DNA from: Lachnospiraceae bacterium
Lineage (GTDB): Bacteria > Bacillota > Clostridia > Lachnospirales > Lachnospiraceae
NCBI GenBank assembly: GCA_910574715.1
Contig: CAJTCH010000017.1
Location: 1 to 64,000, forward strand
Length of the DNA stretch: 64,000 bases
Direction of reading: 5' to 3'
How positions within the stretch are numbered: position 1 is the first letter of the stretch; each line of letters opens with the position of its first letter. The notes beneath the pieces are model-generated. The model was not told where the DNA came from, searched no databases, and saw only the letters and a list, made by a program, of their open reading frames with translations. The position numbers and the translations under genes are program-made. This document shows, one piece after another, positions 40,325-49,376 of the stretch.

Positions 40325-41851
40325 ATGTTAGAAAAGCTTGATTTAACCAAATCTCTAAATAAGGCGGAATACAAGGAGAAGATGGCGGAGCTTATGCCAA
40401 GGCTGGGCAAGCTACAAAGAGAGTGCAGAAGACTCGGAGTCCCGGTGATGATCGCGTTTGAAGGGTACGGCGCTTCCGGGAAGGGAGTCCAGATCGGTGA
40501 GCTTATCAAGGCTCTTGACCCTCGTGGATTTGAAGTGTATGCGGTCAAGAATGAGACAGAGGAGGAGAAGATGCATCCGTTCCTCTGGAGATTTTGGACG
40601 AAGATGCCGTCGAAAGGGCGTATTGCGATCTATGACAGCAGTTGGTACCGCAAGGTATTGATCGACCGGTTTGATAAGAAGACGAAGAAGAGTGAGCTTG
40701 CAGATGCTTATCGCTCTATCTGTTCTTTTGAAGAGCAGCTTGCGGCGGACGGCATGGTGATCATCAAGATATTCCTGGCGATCGACGAGAAGGAGCAGAA
40801 GAAGCGTTTTGACAAGCTGTTAAGTTCGGATGAGACGGCATGGAGAGTAAGCCGGGAAGACCAGAAGCGGAATAAGTCCTTCGAGAAGTATCAGGAGATG
40901 AATGAAGAGATGCTGAGAAGGACGGATACAGAGTATGCGCCGTGGAATATCGTGGAGGCTGTGGATCGTAAGTTCGCGACGGCGAAGATCTATGCGATCG
41001 TTGCTCAGACTCTGGCCGAGAAGGTAGAGGAGGCGAGACGTGCAGAAGGCAGGAAGGAACCGGTGAATGCAGAAGATACGGATATAGACGGGGAGCTTCG
41101 GTTCAGCATGTCCGAACAGGATAAGAAATTCAAGAATTCCATCCTTGCAAAAGCAGACTTAGGTCTTGCATACACGAAGGAGGAATATAAGGCACGGCTT
41201 AGCAAGCTGCAGAAGAAGATGGAGAAGCTGCACGGAGAGCTCTACCGCAGGAGGATTCCGGTGATACTTGGTTTTGAAGGCTGGGATGCAGGCGGCAAGG
41301 GCGGCGCGATCAAGCGTCTGACAGAGAAGATGGATCCCAGAGGCTATGTGGTGCATCCAACAGCCTCCCCCAATGACATCGAGAAAGCGCATCACTATCT
41401 CTGGCGGTTCTGGGTGGATATGCCTAAGGCCGGCCATGTCACCATCTTTGACAGGACCTGGTACGGCAGGGTCATGGTGGAGCGGATCGAGGGCTTCTGT
41501 TCCAGGCAGGAATGGCAGAGGGCATACAAAGAGATGAATGATATGGAGAAGGATCTGGCGGATGCGGGGGCAATCGTACTGAAGTTCTGGATGCAGATTG
41601 ATAAGGATGAGCAGGAGAGAAGATTTAAGGCAAGGCAGGAGAATCCGGAGAAGCAGTGGAAGATTACGGATGAAGACTGGCGTAACCGTGAGAAGTGGGA
41701 TCAGTACGAAGAAGCGGTGAACGAGATGCTGATCCGGACCTCTACGCCGCATGCGCCATGGGTCGTTGTGGAAGGCAACTGCAAGTATTATGCCCGTATC
41801 AAAGTATTGGAGACGGTTGTGGAGGCCATTGAGAAGCGTCTGAAGGATTAG
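40325..41851 (+). CDS. pap: Polyphosphate:AMP phosphotransferase (tandem PPK2)
   Basis: This 508-aa protein has two PPK2 domains in tandem, as in polyphosphate:AMP phosphotransferases that convert AMP to ADP using polyphosphate. The first domain has Walker A-like EGYGASGKGVQIG; the second has EGWDAGGKGGAIKRLTEKMD and FDRTWYGRVMVERIEGF. The second is closer to consensus and is usually the catalytic one. ATG 40325 follows GGAGG by 5 nt; a 25-residue upstream extension overlaps carB and is rejected. It lies 43 bp after carB. The location next to carAB suggests nucleotide-pool balancing, which is inferred. Confidence 0.92.
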   Translation: MLEKLDLTKSLNKAEYKEKMAELMPRLGKLQRECRRLGVPVMIAFEGYGASGKGVQIGELIKALDPRGFEVYAVKNETEEEKMHPFLWRFWTKMPSKGRIAIYDSSWYRKVLIDRFDKKTKKSELADAYRSICSFEEQLAADGMVIIKIFLAIDEKEQKKRFDKLLSSDETAWRVSREDQKRNKSFEKYQEMNEEMLRRTDTEYAPWNIVEAVDRKFATAKIYAIVAQTLAEKVEEARRAEGRKEPVNAEDTDIDGELRFSMSEQDKKFKNSILAKADLGLAYTKEEYKARLSKLQKKMEKLHGELYRRRIPVILGFEGWDAGGKGGAIKRLTEKMDPRGYVVHPTASPNDIEKAHHYLWRFWVDMPKAGHVTIFDRTWYGRVMVERIEGFCSRQEWQRAYKEMNDMEKDLADAGAIVLKFWMQIDKDEQERRFKARQENPEKQWKITDEDWRNREKWDQYEEAVNEMLIRTSTPHAPWVVVEGNCKYYARIKVLETVVEAIEKRLKD

Positions 41852-41881
41852 GCAGTTAGATAGCGGAAGGATGTGTGACAG

Positions 41882-42889
41882 GTGACGATCAGGGAACAGA
41901 TGGAACTTAGGGAATCAGAGTATCTAAGCCCTTACGCGGCGAGGAGCAGAGATTCCGCCGGCAGGGAGCGGGAAGAAGAAGAGTGCGATATCCGCCCGGT
42001 ATTCCAGAGGGACCGTGACCGGATCCTGCACTGCAAATCCTTCCGCCGTATGAAGCAGAAGACCCAGGTGTTCTTGCTGCCCAAGGGCGACCATTACCGG
42101 ACCAGGCTGACCCATACCCTGGAGGTATCGCAGAATGCCAGGACGATCGCGAAGGCGCTGCGTCTGAATGAAGACCTGGTGGAAGCGATCGCGCTGGGGC
42201 ATGACCTTGGGCATACGCCTTTCGGCCATGCGGGAGAGTATGCCCTGAACAGAGTATGCCCGCTGGGTTTCCGCCACAATGAACAGAGTGTCCGTGTGGT
42301 GGAATGTCTGGAGAGGCAGGGGGAGGGGCTTAACCTTACCTGGGAGGTGAGGGACGGTATATGGAATCATAAGTTTTGCTGTACTCCGCATACGTTAGAA
42401 GGGCAGATCGTGCGCCTGTCAGACAAGATTGCATATATCAATCATGATATTGATGACGCTATCCGGGGAAATATTCTGTCAGAGGAGGATATTCCCCCGG
42501 AATACAGGCGTGTGCTGGGATCGTCCACCAGGATCCGGCTGGATACTATGATCCATGATGTGATCACTCACAGTATGGATCAGCCGCAGATCAGCATGTC
42601 TTCGGAGGTCATGGAGGCTATGCTTGGTCTGCGCAGGTTCATGTATGAGAATGTATATAAGAATCCTGCGGCGAAGGGGGAGGAAGATAAGGCGGTCAAA
42701 ATGATAGAGAATCTGTACGGGTATTATATGAAGCATCCCGGCGCAATGCCCAGGCAGTTCCTTATCAAGATGGAGAACGGGGAGTCTGGCAAAGAGCAGA
42801 CGGTGTGTGATTACATAGCGGGTATGACGGATACCTACGCAATAAAAAAGTTCGAAGAATATTTTATCCCGGAATCATGGAAAATTTAA
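41882..42889 (+). CDS. dgt: dGTPase-like HD-domain triphosphohydrolase
   Basis: This 335-aa protein matches the Dgt family, which hydrolyses dNTPs to nucleoside and triphosphate and so tunes dNTP pools. The HD-domain metal ligands are in RTRLTHTLEVSQ and ALGHDLGHTPFGHAGE. The N-terminal DRDRILHCKSFRRMKQKTQVF motif is also diagnostic. The start is GTG 41882 with GGAAGGA about 10 nt upstream. It leads into dnaG and rpoD, an order common in clostridial genomes. The preferred nucleotide cannot be told from the sequence. Confidence 0.93.
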   Translation: MTIREQMELRESEYLSPYAARSRDSAGREREEEECDIRPVFQRDRDRILHCKSFRRMKQKTQVFLLPKGDHYRTRLTHTLEVSQNARTIAKALRLNEDLVEAIALGHDLGHTPFGHAGEYALNRVCPLGFRHNEQSVRVVECLERQGEGLNLTWEVRDGIWNHKFCCTPHTLEGQIVRLSDKIAYINHDIDDAIRGNILSEEDIPPEYRRVLGSSTRIRLDTMIHDVITHSMDQPQISMSSEVMEAMLGLRRFMYENVYKNPAAKGEEDKAVKMIENLYGYYMKHPGAMPRQFLIKMENGESGKEQTVCDYIAGMTDTYAIKKFEEYFIPESWKI

Positions 42890-42937
42890 AAGGAAATCGA
42901 ATACTTTTGTCGAATATTATATATGAGGGTATAAAAA

Positions 42938-44710
42938 ATGTATTCCGAAGAAGTAATTGAAGAAGTAAGATCAAAAAATGATATTGTGGATGTGATATCC
43001 GGTTATGTGAGCCTTAAGAAGAAGGGAAGCTCTTATTTTGGCTTGTGTCCGTTTCATAATGAGAAGTCGCCCTCTTTTTCTGTCAGCAGGCAGAAACAGA
43101 TGTATTATTGCTTCGGATGCGGGGCAGGGGGCAATGTAATTACTTTCATTATGGAGTATGAGAATTTTTCTTTTGTGGAGGCGCTTAAATTTCTGGCTGA
43201 GAGGGCAGGAGTTGAGCTTCCAGAACAGGAGTACTCTAGGGAAGCAAGGGAACGGGCGGATACCCGGGCCGTTCTCCTTGAGATCAATAAGGCGGCGGCT
43301 CAGTATTATTATGTGCAGCTTAAGAACAGTCAGGGAGCGCAGGCGCTTACATATCTGAAGAACAGGGGGCTTAGCGACGACACGATCAAGGCATTCGGGC
43401 TTGGATATTCGAACAAATACAGCAATCTTCTGTACCAGTATCTGAGATCTAAAGGATATCAGACAGATATGATCGCCAAGGCCGGATTGATCAGTGTGGA
43501 TGAACGTCACGGCGCTTCCGATAAGTTCTGGAATCGGGTGATGTTTCCGATTATGGATGTGAACAGCCGGGTGATCGGTTTCGGCGGAAGGGTCATGGGT
43601 GAGGGACAGCCCAAGTATCTGAATTCTCCGGAGACCGTGATATTCGACAAGGGCAGGAACCTGTATGGGCTTAACCGGGCGCGTACTTCGAAGAAGTCTT
43701 ATTTCCTGCTTTGCGAAGGGTACATGGATGTGATCTCGCTCCATCAGGCCGGATTCACGAATGCGGTGGCATCCCTGGGAACGGCGCTGACTCAGGGGCA
43801 TGCTTCGCTGATCAAGCGCTATGTGCAGGAGGTATATCTGACCTACGATAGTGACGGGGCAGGTACCAGGGCTGCGTTGCGTGCGGTGCCGATACTTAAG
43901 GATGTAGGGATCACGGCGAAAGTCATCCGCATGGACCCCTATAAGGATCCGGATGAATTCATTAAGAATCTGGGGGCGGAAGCTTTCGAGGAGAGGATCG
44001 GCAAGGCGAGGAATGGTTTCATGTTCGGTCTGGAGGTCCTTGAGAGGGAGTATGATATGCAGTCCCCGGAGGGGAAGACTGATTTCATGCGGGAGGCAGC
44101 CAGACGGCTTACGGAATTTGATGAAGAGATTGAGCGCAATAACTACATAGAGGCGGTGGCGGCCGCCTACCATGTGGGCGTGGGGGATCTGCGGCAGCTT
44201 GTAGGTAAGATAGCGGTCCAGTCTGGGCTTGCCAGGCCGGCAAGACGGCCGAAGAGCACGGATGAAAGGCTAAGGAAGAAGGAGGATGGGATGACGAAGT
44301 CCCAGAAGATTCTGCTGACCTGGCTGATCGAGGATGAGGTTCTCTTTCGGCAGATCGAACAGTATATCTCTCCAGAAGATTTTACGGAGGGGCTGTATCG
44401 AGAAGTCGCACGACTTGTCTATGAGCAGTATGAGGCGGGGGCTGTGAATCCGGCGAAGATCATGAACCATTTTACAGAAGAAGAGGAGCATCGAGAGGCG
44501 GCGAGCCTGTTTAACACGAAGATCAGGGAACTGACGACGGCGAAGGAACAGGAGAAGGCACTGAAGGAGACGATCATCCGAGTGAAGAACCACAGCATAG
44601 AAGAGGCGACGAAAAACCTGGAACCGACTGATATGAAGGGGCTTCAGAGACTGATGAATGCAAAAAGGGAATTGCAGGACATCCAAAAACTGCATATTTC
44701 TATTAATTAA
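42938..44710 (+). CDS. dnaG: DNA primase
   Basis: This 590-aa primase lays RNA primers at the replication fork. The CHC2 zinc finger is at about residues 37-65 (CPFHNEKSPSFSV...YYCFGCGAGG). The TOPRIM domain has FLLCEGYMDVISL and the YDSDGAGTRAA metal site. A C-terminal DnaB-binding region follows residue 440. The length is typical. It lies between dgt and rpoD in the classic macromolecular synthesis arrangement, without rpsU here. Confidence 0.97.
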   Translation: MYSEEVIEEVRSKNDIVDVISGYVSLKKKGSSYFGLCPFHNEKSPSFSVSRQKQMYYCFGCGAGGNVITFIMEYENFSFVEALKFLAERAGVELPEQEYSREARERADTRAVLLEINKAAAQYYYVQLKNSQGAQALTYLKNRGLSDDTIKAFGLGYSNKYSNLLYQYLRSKGYQTDMIAKAGLISVDERHGASDKFWNRVMFPIMDVNSRVIGFGGRVMGEGQPKYLNSPETVIFDKGRNLYGLNRARTSKKSYFLLCEGYMDVISLHQAGFTNAVASLGTALTQGHASLIKRYVQEVYLTYDSDGAGTRAALRAVPILKDVGITAKVIRMDPYKDPDEFIKNLGAEAFEERIGKARNGFMFGLEVLEREYDMQSPEGKTDFMREAARRLTEFDEEIERNNYIEAVAAAYHVGVGDLRQLVGKIAVQSGLARPARRPKSTDERLRKKEDGMTKSQKILLTWLIEDEVLFRQIEQYISPEDFTEGLYREVARLVYEQYEAGAVNPAKIMNHFTEEEEHREAASLFNTKIRELTTAKEQEKALKETIIRVKNHSIEEATKNLEPTDMKGLQRLMNAKRELQDIQKLHISIN

Positions 44711-44749
44711 GGATAAAATATAAGCAAGCAATGAGAGGATGGGCACTAT

Positions 44750-45862
44750 ATGGAAGAAAACATAGTGAAATTTGAAGAGAAATTAAAAGAACTGGTCTCT
44801 CTGGGTAAAAAGAAGAAGAGTATTCTGGAAGTGCAGGAGATTAATGATTTCTTTTCGGACATGGAACTGGAACCAGATCAGATGGAGAAGGTATTTGAAT
44901 ATCTGGAGGGCCACAATATCGATGTACTGCGTATCAGCGGGGATGATGATGATCTCGATGATGTGGATCTTATGATTTCGGAAGAAGACGATGTAGATAT
45001 GGAGAAGCTGGATCTGTCGGTTCCGGACGGGATCAGTATCGAAGATCCGGTCCGCATGTATCTGAAGGAGATCGGTAAGGTACCGCTTCTGACGGCTGAT
45101 GAAGAGGTAGATCTGGCGAGCAGGATGGCCGAAGGCGACGAGGACGCCAAGAAGCGTCTGGCCGAGGCGAACTTACGTCTGGTTGTCAGCATTGCGAAGC
45201 GCTATGTAGGCCGCGGTATGCTTTTTCTTGATCTGATCCAGGAGGGGAACCTGGGGCTTATTAAGGCTGTGGAGAAGTTCGATTACCGTAAGGGATTCAA
45301 GTTCAGCACCTATGCGACCTGGTGGATTCGTCAGGCGATCACCAGAGCGATTGCAGACCAGGCGAGGACGATCCGTATTCCGGTCCATATGGTGGAGACC
45401 ATCAATAAGCTGATCCGTGTGTCCAGACAATTATTGCAGGAGCTGGGGCGTGAACCCACGCCGGAGGAGATCGCGGAAGAGTTGGACATGCCTGTGGAGA
45501 GAGTCAGGGAGATCCTCAAGATCTCTCAGGAGCCGGTATCTTTAGAGACGCCGATCGGTGAGGAGGAGGACAGCCACCTGGGTGATTTTATCCAGGATGA
45601 CAATGTACCCGTACCGGCAGAAGCGGCAGCCCAGACCCTTCTTAAGGAGCAGTTGGATGAAGTGCTTGATACTTTGACAGAGAGGGAGCAGAAGGTACTG
45701 AGGCTTAGATTCGGTATGAACGACGGCCGTGCGCGTACACTGGAGGAGGTCGGCAAAGAATTCGACGTTACCAGAGAGCGTATCCGTCAGATCGAGGCGA
45801 AAGCGCTCAGGAAGCTTCGGCATCCAAGTCGCAGCAGAAAATTAAGAGATTATCTGGATTAA
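44750..45862 (+). CDS. rpoD: RNA polymerase primary sigma factor RpoD (SigA)
   Basis: This 370-aa protein is the vegetative sigma factor. Region 1.1 is short and acidic; region 1.2 starts near [16 protein letters not shown]. Region 2 contains [23 protein letters not shown] and [15 protein letters not shown], which melts the -10. Region 4 ([34 protein letters not shown]) contacts the -35. The size is typical of Firmicutes. It lies 39 bp after dnaG, and the trmK gene follows. The many TTGACA/TATAAT-like promoters found here fit this factor. Confidence 0.98.
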   Translation: MEENIVKFEEKLKELVSLGKKKKSILEVQEINDFFSDMELEPDQMEKVFEYLEGHNIDVLRISGDDDDLDDVDLMISEEDDVDMEKLDLSVPDGISIEDPVRMYLKEIGKVPLLTADEEVDLASRMAEGDEDAKKRLAEANLRLVVSIAKRYVGRGMLFLDLIQEGNLGLIKAVEKFDYRKGFKFSTYATWWIRQAITRAIADQARTIRIPVHMVETINKLIRVSRQLLQELGREPTPEEIAEELDMPVERVREILKISQEPVSLETPIGEEEDSHLGDFIQDDNVPVPAEAAAQTLLKEQLDEVLDTLTEREQKVLRLRFGMNDGRARTLEEVGKEFDVTRERIRQIEAKALRKLRHPSRSRKLRDYLD

Positions 45863-45875
45863 GAAAGAGGCGCCT

Positions 45876-46595
45876 ATGGAACTATCAAGAAGACTTTATG
45901 CGGTTGCAAGTCTTGTGACAGAGGGCGCCTCTGTTGCAGATATTGGAACAGATCACGGGTACATACCAATCTATCTGGTGCAGAAGCAGATCGCATCGAA
46001 GGTGATCGCACTGGACATCAACGGCGGGCCTCTTGAGCGGGCAAAGATGCATATTATCGGGCATAATCTTAAGGGGAAGATCGAGACCAGGCTGTCGGAT
46101 GGTCTTCAGGCCGTGGAGCCGGGGGAGGTGGATACGATCATAGCCGCCGGTATGGGCGGAGGACTGATCATCCGGATCCTGGAAGAGGGCAGGGAAGTAG
46201 TAGATCAGTTGAAGGCCTGTGTTCTGCAGCCGCAGTCCGAGATATGGAAGGTGCGTAAATTTCTGCTGGATCAGGGCATGGATATCATAGATGAGGATAT
46301 GGTGGAAGAGGACGGGAAATTCTATACGATGATGCGGGCAGTCCCGGCGATTCGCAGAGAGTCTGCCAAGTATACGGAGTGTGAGTATATCTTCGGGAAG
46401 CGGCTCCTGGAGAAGAGAAGTCCGGTCTTGGAGAGATTTCTTCACAGGGAACTGGCCATCAGAGAGGATATATTCAAGGAATTGAGCCACCATGTGGAGA
46501 GCGAGGGGGCAAGGCTTCGCAAGGATGAAATCCGGAGGGATATCATGATCATCAGCAGAGCGCTTGGATACTACTGTATCCGTCCGGAGGACTGA
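45876..46595 (+). CDS. trmK: tRNA (adenine(22)-N1)-methyltransferase TrmK
   Basis: This 239-aa SAM-dependent enzyme methylates N1 of adenine 22 in tRNA. The N-terminal Rossmann segment (VADIGTDHGYIPIYLV) binds SAM and the AAGMGGGLIIRILEEG stretch is a family hallmark. A C-terminal coiled-coil (FLHRELAIREDIFKELSHHVESEGARL) is typical of TrmK. It starts 13 bp after rpoD with GAGGCG as ribosome site. It is followed closely by the Nif3-like gene, a pairing seen in many Firmicutes. Confidence 0.93.
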   Translation: MELSRRLYAVASLVTEGASVADIGTDHGYIPIYLVQKQIASKVIALDINGGPLERAKMHIIGHNLKGKIETRLSDGLQAVEPGEVDTIIAAGMGGGLIIRILEEGREVVDQLKACVLQPQSEIWKVRKFLLDQGMDIIDEDMVEEDGKFYTMMRAVPAIRRESAKYTECEYIFGKRLLEKRSPVLERFLHRELAIREDIFKELSHHVESEGARLRKDEIRRDIMIISRALGYYCIRPED

Positions 46596-46640
46596 ACAGG
46601 GATACGGGGTATCTATCGGCGGAAAAGGAGAATGGAAGAT

Positions 46641-47471
46641 ATGGTTTGCAAGGATGTATTAGCGGTAATAGAGAGTGCTTATCCGGCAGAATATGCATTG
46701 GAATGGGACAATGTAGGTCTGTTGGTGGGGCGGGATGACGGAGAAGTTAAGAGTATCTATATTGCGGTGGATGCCACGGACGAAGTGATCCGTGAAGCGG
46801 TATGCCGCAGTGCGGATCTTCTGATCACGCACCATCCGCTGATCTTCGGCGGGATGAAGCGGATCACGAATCGGGACTTTATCGGAAGGAGGCTCTTAGA
46901 ACTGATTCATCATGATATCTCCTGCTATGCTATGCATACGAATTATGATGTGCTCAGGATGGCGAAGTTGTCTGCGGATATGATGCGGTTAGAGGGGCAG
47001 GAGGTTCTGGAAGTTACCTGCCGCGGTATGGAGGCGGCGAAGACCCGGGAAGGCGCCGGCAACAGTGAAGGCACGGAAAGCAGCGTGGAAGGGATTGGAC
47101 GGATCGGACAGTTTGAGAGGCCGGTTACGCTGAGACAGTGTTGCGAGGAAGTGAAGAAGGCATTCCGGCTGGATGGTGTCCGTGCCTTTGGGGATCTTGA
47201 AGGGCAGGTTGAGAGAATTGCGATCTGTCCCGGGTCCGGAAAGAGCGTGATACAGGAAGCGCTGCGCAAGAAAGCAGATGTGTTGATCTCCGGTGATATC
47301 GGGCACCATGAAGGGATCGATGCGGCTGCTCAGGGAATGGCTGTGATCGATGCGGGGCATTATGGTATTGAGTGGATCTTTGTGGAAGACATGGAACGAT
47401 ATCTGGCGGAGAATCTAAGCGGTGTGGAGATTATGACTGCATCGTTGCGTCATCCTTTTGCCAGTGTTTGA
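46641..47471 (+). CDS. Nif3-like dinuclear metal center protein
   Basis: This 276-aa protein belongs to the NIF3/YqfO family of hexameric proteins with a two-metal centre. Metal-binding sequences include ITHHPLIFG, YAMHTNYD and the C-terminal GHYGIEWIF. It lacks the inserted CutA-like domain of longer homologues, but has a charged loop near residues 130-150. ATG 46641 is chosen because GGAG lies 10 nt upstream; the ATG at 46632 is only 1 nt from it. It follows trmK, the usual neighbour. The cellular role is not established. Confidence 0.9.
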   Translation: MVCKDVLAVIESAYPAEYALEWDNVGLLVGRDDGEVKSIYIAVDATDEVIREAVCRSADLLITHHPLIFGGMKRITNRDFIGRRLLELIHHDISCYAMHTNYDVLRMAKLSADMMRLEGQEVLEVTCRGMEAAKTREGAGNSEGTESSVEGIGRIGQFERPVTLRQCCEEVKKAFRLDGVRAFGDLEGQVERIAICPGSGKSVIQEALRKKADVLISGDIGHHEGIDAAAQGMAVIDAGHYGIEWIFVEDMERYLAENLSGVEIMTASLRHPFASV

Positions 47472-47521
47472 GCGGATTAGGAAGATTCTTTAGAAGCCAG
47501 TTATAAGAAAGAGGTGAAAAT

Positions 47522-49189
47522 ATGGGGAAAGAGATGTATCAGGTACAGATTGGAGAAGAGGTCCGGCAGTATGAGGCGGGAACTACATATGGCCAGATCG
47601 CGGCAGACTATCAGAAGAATTATGAAGAAGATATTGTGCTGGTATTTGTGAACGGGAAGCTGCAGGAGTTATTCAAGAAGCTGAAATCAGACTGTACGAT
47701 TCAGTTTGAGACGACGGCGGGGGAGATCGGCAATAAGACCTACCGAAGAAGTATTAATCTTATGCTGGTGAAGGCGGTTTATGATGTTGCGGGACATGAT
47801 GCCGTGAGGAAAGTACGGATTCATTTCTCCGTCAGTAAGGGGTATTATTGTACGGTGGACGGCGATATCAATGTGGATCAGGATTTCCTGGACCGGGTAG
47901 AAGCCAGGATGCATGAAATGGTGGATATGGATATGCCGATCCATAAGCGTTCTGTCCGCACCGATGATGCGATCGCGCTGTTCGGCAGGCATGGGATGCA
48001 CGATAAGGAGAGGTTGTTCCGCTACCGCAGGGTCTCCAAGGTCAACATCTACAGCATGAATGAATTCGAAGACTATCACTATGGATATATGGTTCCAAGC
48101 GCGGGGTATCTGAAGTATTTTAAGTTATATCTGTATGACGAGGGGTTCGTAGTGCAGATGCCGGTGAAGTCAGCGCCTAAGGAGGTGCCGGTATTTGAGC
48201 CGCAGAACAAGCTGTTCCATGTGTTGAAGGAGTCGGTTCACTGGGGAGATCTCCAGGGGATCGAGACGGTGGGTGCGCTCAATGATAAGATCACGAAGAA
48301 CGATGTTCATGATGTGGTATTGGTACAGGAGGCGCTGCAGGAAAAGAAGATCGCGGAGATCGCGTCGCAGATTGCCGCACGCCCGGAGCTTAAGTTTATC
48401 TTAATAGCGGGACCGTCATCCTCCGGGAAGACTACCTTCTCTCATCGTCTGTCTGTACAGCTTCGGGTAAATGGTCTGACGCCTCGCCCGATCGCCGTGG
48501 ATAATTATTTCGTTGAGAGAGAAGAGAATCCAAGGGATGAGACGGGCGCTTTTGACTTTGAATGCCTGGAGGCTGTGGATGTGAAGCTGTTCAATCGTCA
48601 GTTGAACGATCTGCTGAACGGCAAAGAGGTTGTGATTCCGACTTTTAATTTTGTGACGGGGCATAAAGAGTATGGTTCGCCGGCGACGAAGCTTGGGCCG
48701 AACGACGTGCTCGTGATAGAGGGGATTCATTGTCTGAATCCGAAACTGACCTTGAATCTCCCGGATGAGAATAAATTCAAGATCTACATCAGCGCTCTGA
48801 CCCAGTTGAATGTAGACGAGCATGACCGGATCCCGACTACAGACGGAAGGCTGCTTCGGCGGATCGTGAGAGACGCCCGTACCAGGGGGTCTTCCGCCCA
48901 GAGGACCATACGGATGTGGCAGTCGGTAAGGAGGGGGGAGGAGAAGTTTATCTTCCCGTTCCAGGAGGAAGCGGACATAATGTTTAATTCTACGCTGATC
49001 TATGAGCTTGCCGTGCTGAAGCTCTATGTGGAGCCGTTGCTTTTCGGGATTGATAGGAGCTGCCCGGAATATCTGGAGGCGAAGAGGCTGCTTAAGTTTC
49101 TGGATTACTTCGTAGGGATCGGAAGCGAGAATGTACCGACGAATTCACTGCTCAGGGAATTTATCGGGGGCGGATGCTTTAAAGTATGA
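47522..49189 (+). CDS. Uridine kinase-like nucleoside kinase with N-terminal TGS/ThrRS-like domains
   Basis: This 555-aa protein combines an N-terminal TGS-like and threonyl-tRNA-synthetase editing-like region (about residues 1-220) with a C-terminal P-loop kinase resembling uridine kinase. Walker A is AGPSSSGKTTFSHRL near residue 298. A PTFNFVTGHKEY segment and the IEGIHCLNP strand also match uridine kinase/PRK-type enzymes. This architecture is common in Clostridia but poorly studied. The TGS part may regulate or bind RNA. It ends its operon at a strong terminator. Confidence 0.88.
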   Translation: MGKEMYQVQIGEEVRQYEAGTTYGQIAADYQKNYEEDIVLVFVNGKLQELFKKLKSDCTIQFETTAGEIGNKTYRRSINLMLVKAVYDVAGHDAVRKVRIHFSVSKGYYCTVDGDINVDQDFLDRVEARMHEMVDMDMPIHKRSVRTDDAIALFGRHGMHDKERLFRYRRVSKVNIYSMNEFEDYHYGYMVPSAGYLKYFKLYLYDEGFVVQMPVKSAPKEVPVFEPQNKLFHVLKESVHWGDLQGIETVGALNDKITKNDVHDVVLVQEALQEKKIAEIASQIAARPELKFILIAGPSSSGKTTFSHRLSVQLRVNGLTPRPIAVDNYFVEREENPRDETGAFDFECLEAVDVKLFNRQLNDLLNGKEVVIPTFNFVTGHKEYGSPATKLGPNDVLVIEGIHCLNPKLTLNLPDENKFKIYISALTQLNVDEHDRIPTTDGRLLRRIVRDARTRGSSAQRTIRMWQSVRRGEEKFIFPFQEEADIMFNSTLIYELAVLKLYVEPLLFGIDRSCPEYLEAKRLLKFLDYFVGIGSENVPTNSLLREFIGGGCFKV

Positions 49190-49194
49190 CGTAT

Positions 49195-49233
49195 ATGAGG
49201 CTTTTGAAATGATTTTCAAAGGCCTCATTTTTT
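49195..49233 (+). terminator. Rho-independent terminator after the nucleoside kinase
   Basis: ATGAGGC (49195-49201) pairs with GCCTCAT (49222-49228), an inner TTTGAAA/TTTCAAA stem extends it, and a T-run follows to 49233. Confidence 0.9.
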
Positions 49234-49284
49234 GCGTTTGCAGCCTTGCTCGTTCAGTTTAATGCTTGCGGGAATAAAAAGATG

Positions 49285-49312
49285 TTGACAAAGACCGGAA
49301 ATATTATATAAT
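49285..49312 (+). promoter_or_regulatory. Strong promoter of the unknown two-gene unit
   Basis: A perfect TTGACA (49285-49290) and a perfect TATAAT (49307-49312) are separated by 16 bp. Confidence 0.8.
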
Positions 49313-49376
49313 ATACTACATGTGTAAGATTTAAAAATCGTTTGACTGCAGGAATAGGTAGGAGAGATGTATTTTG

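Noticed and set aside
42971..44173. 400-codon open frame on the minus strand
   Set aside because: It lies wholly opposite dnaG, whose zinc finger and TOPRIM motifs are intact. It shows no recognisable domain and is explained by codon bias.
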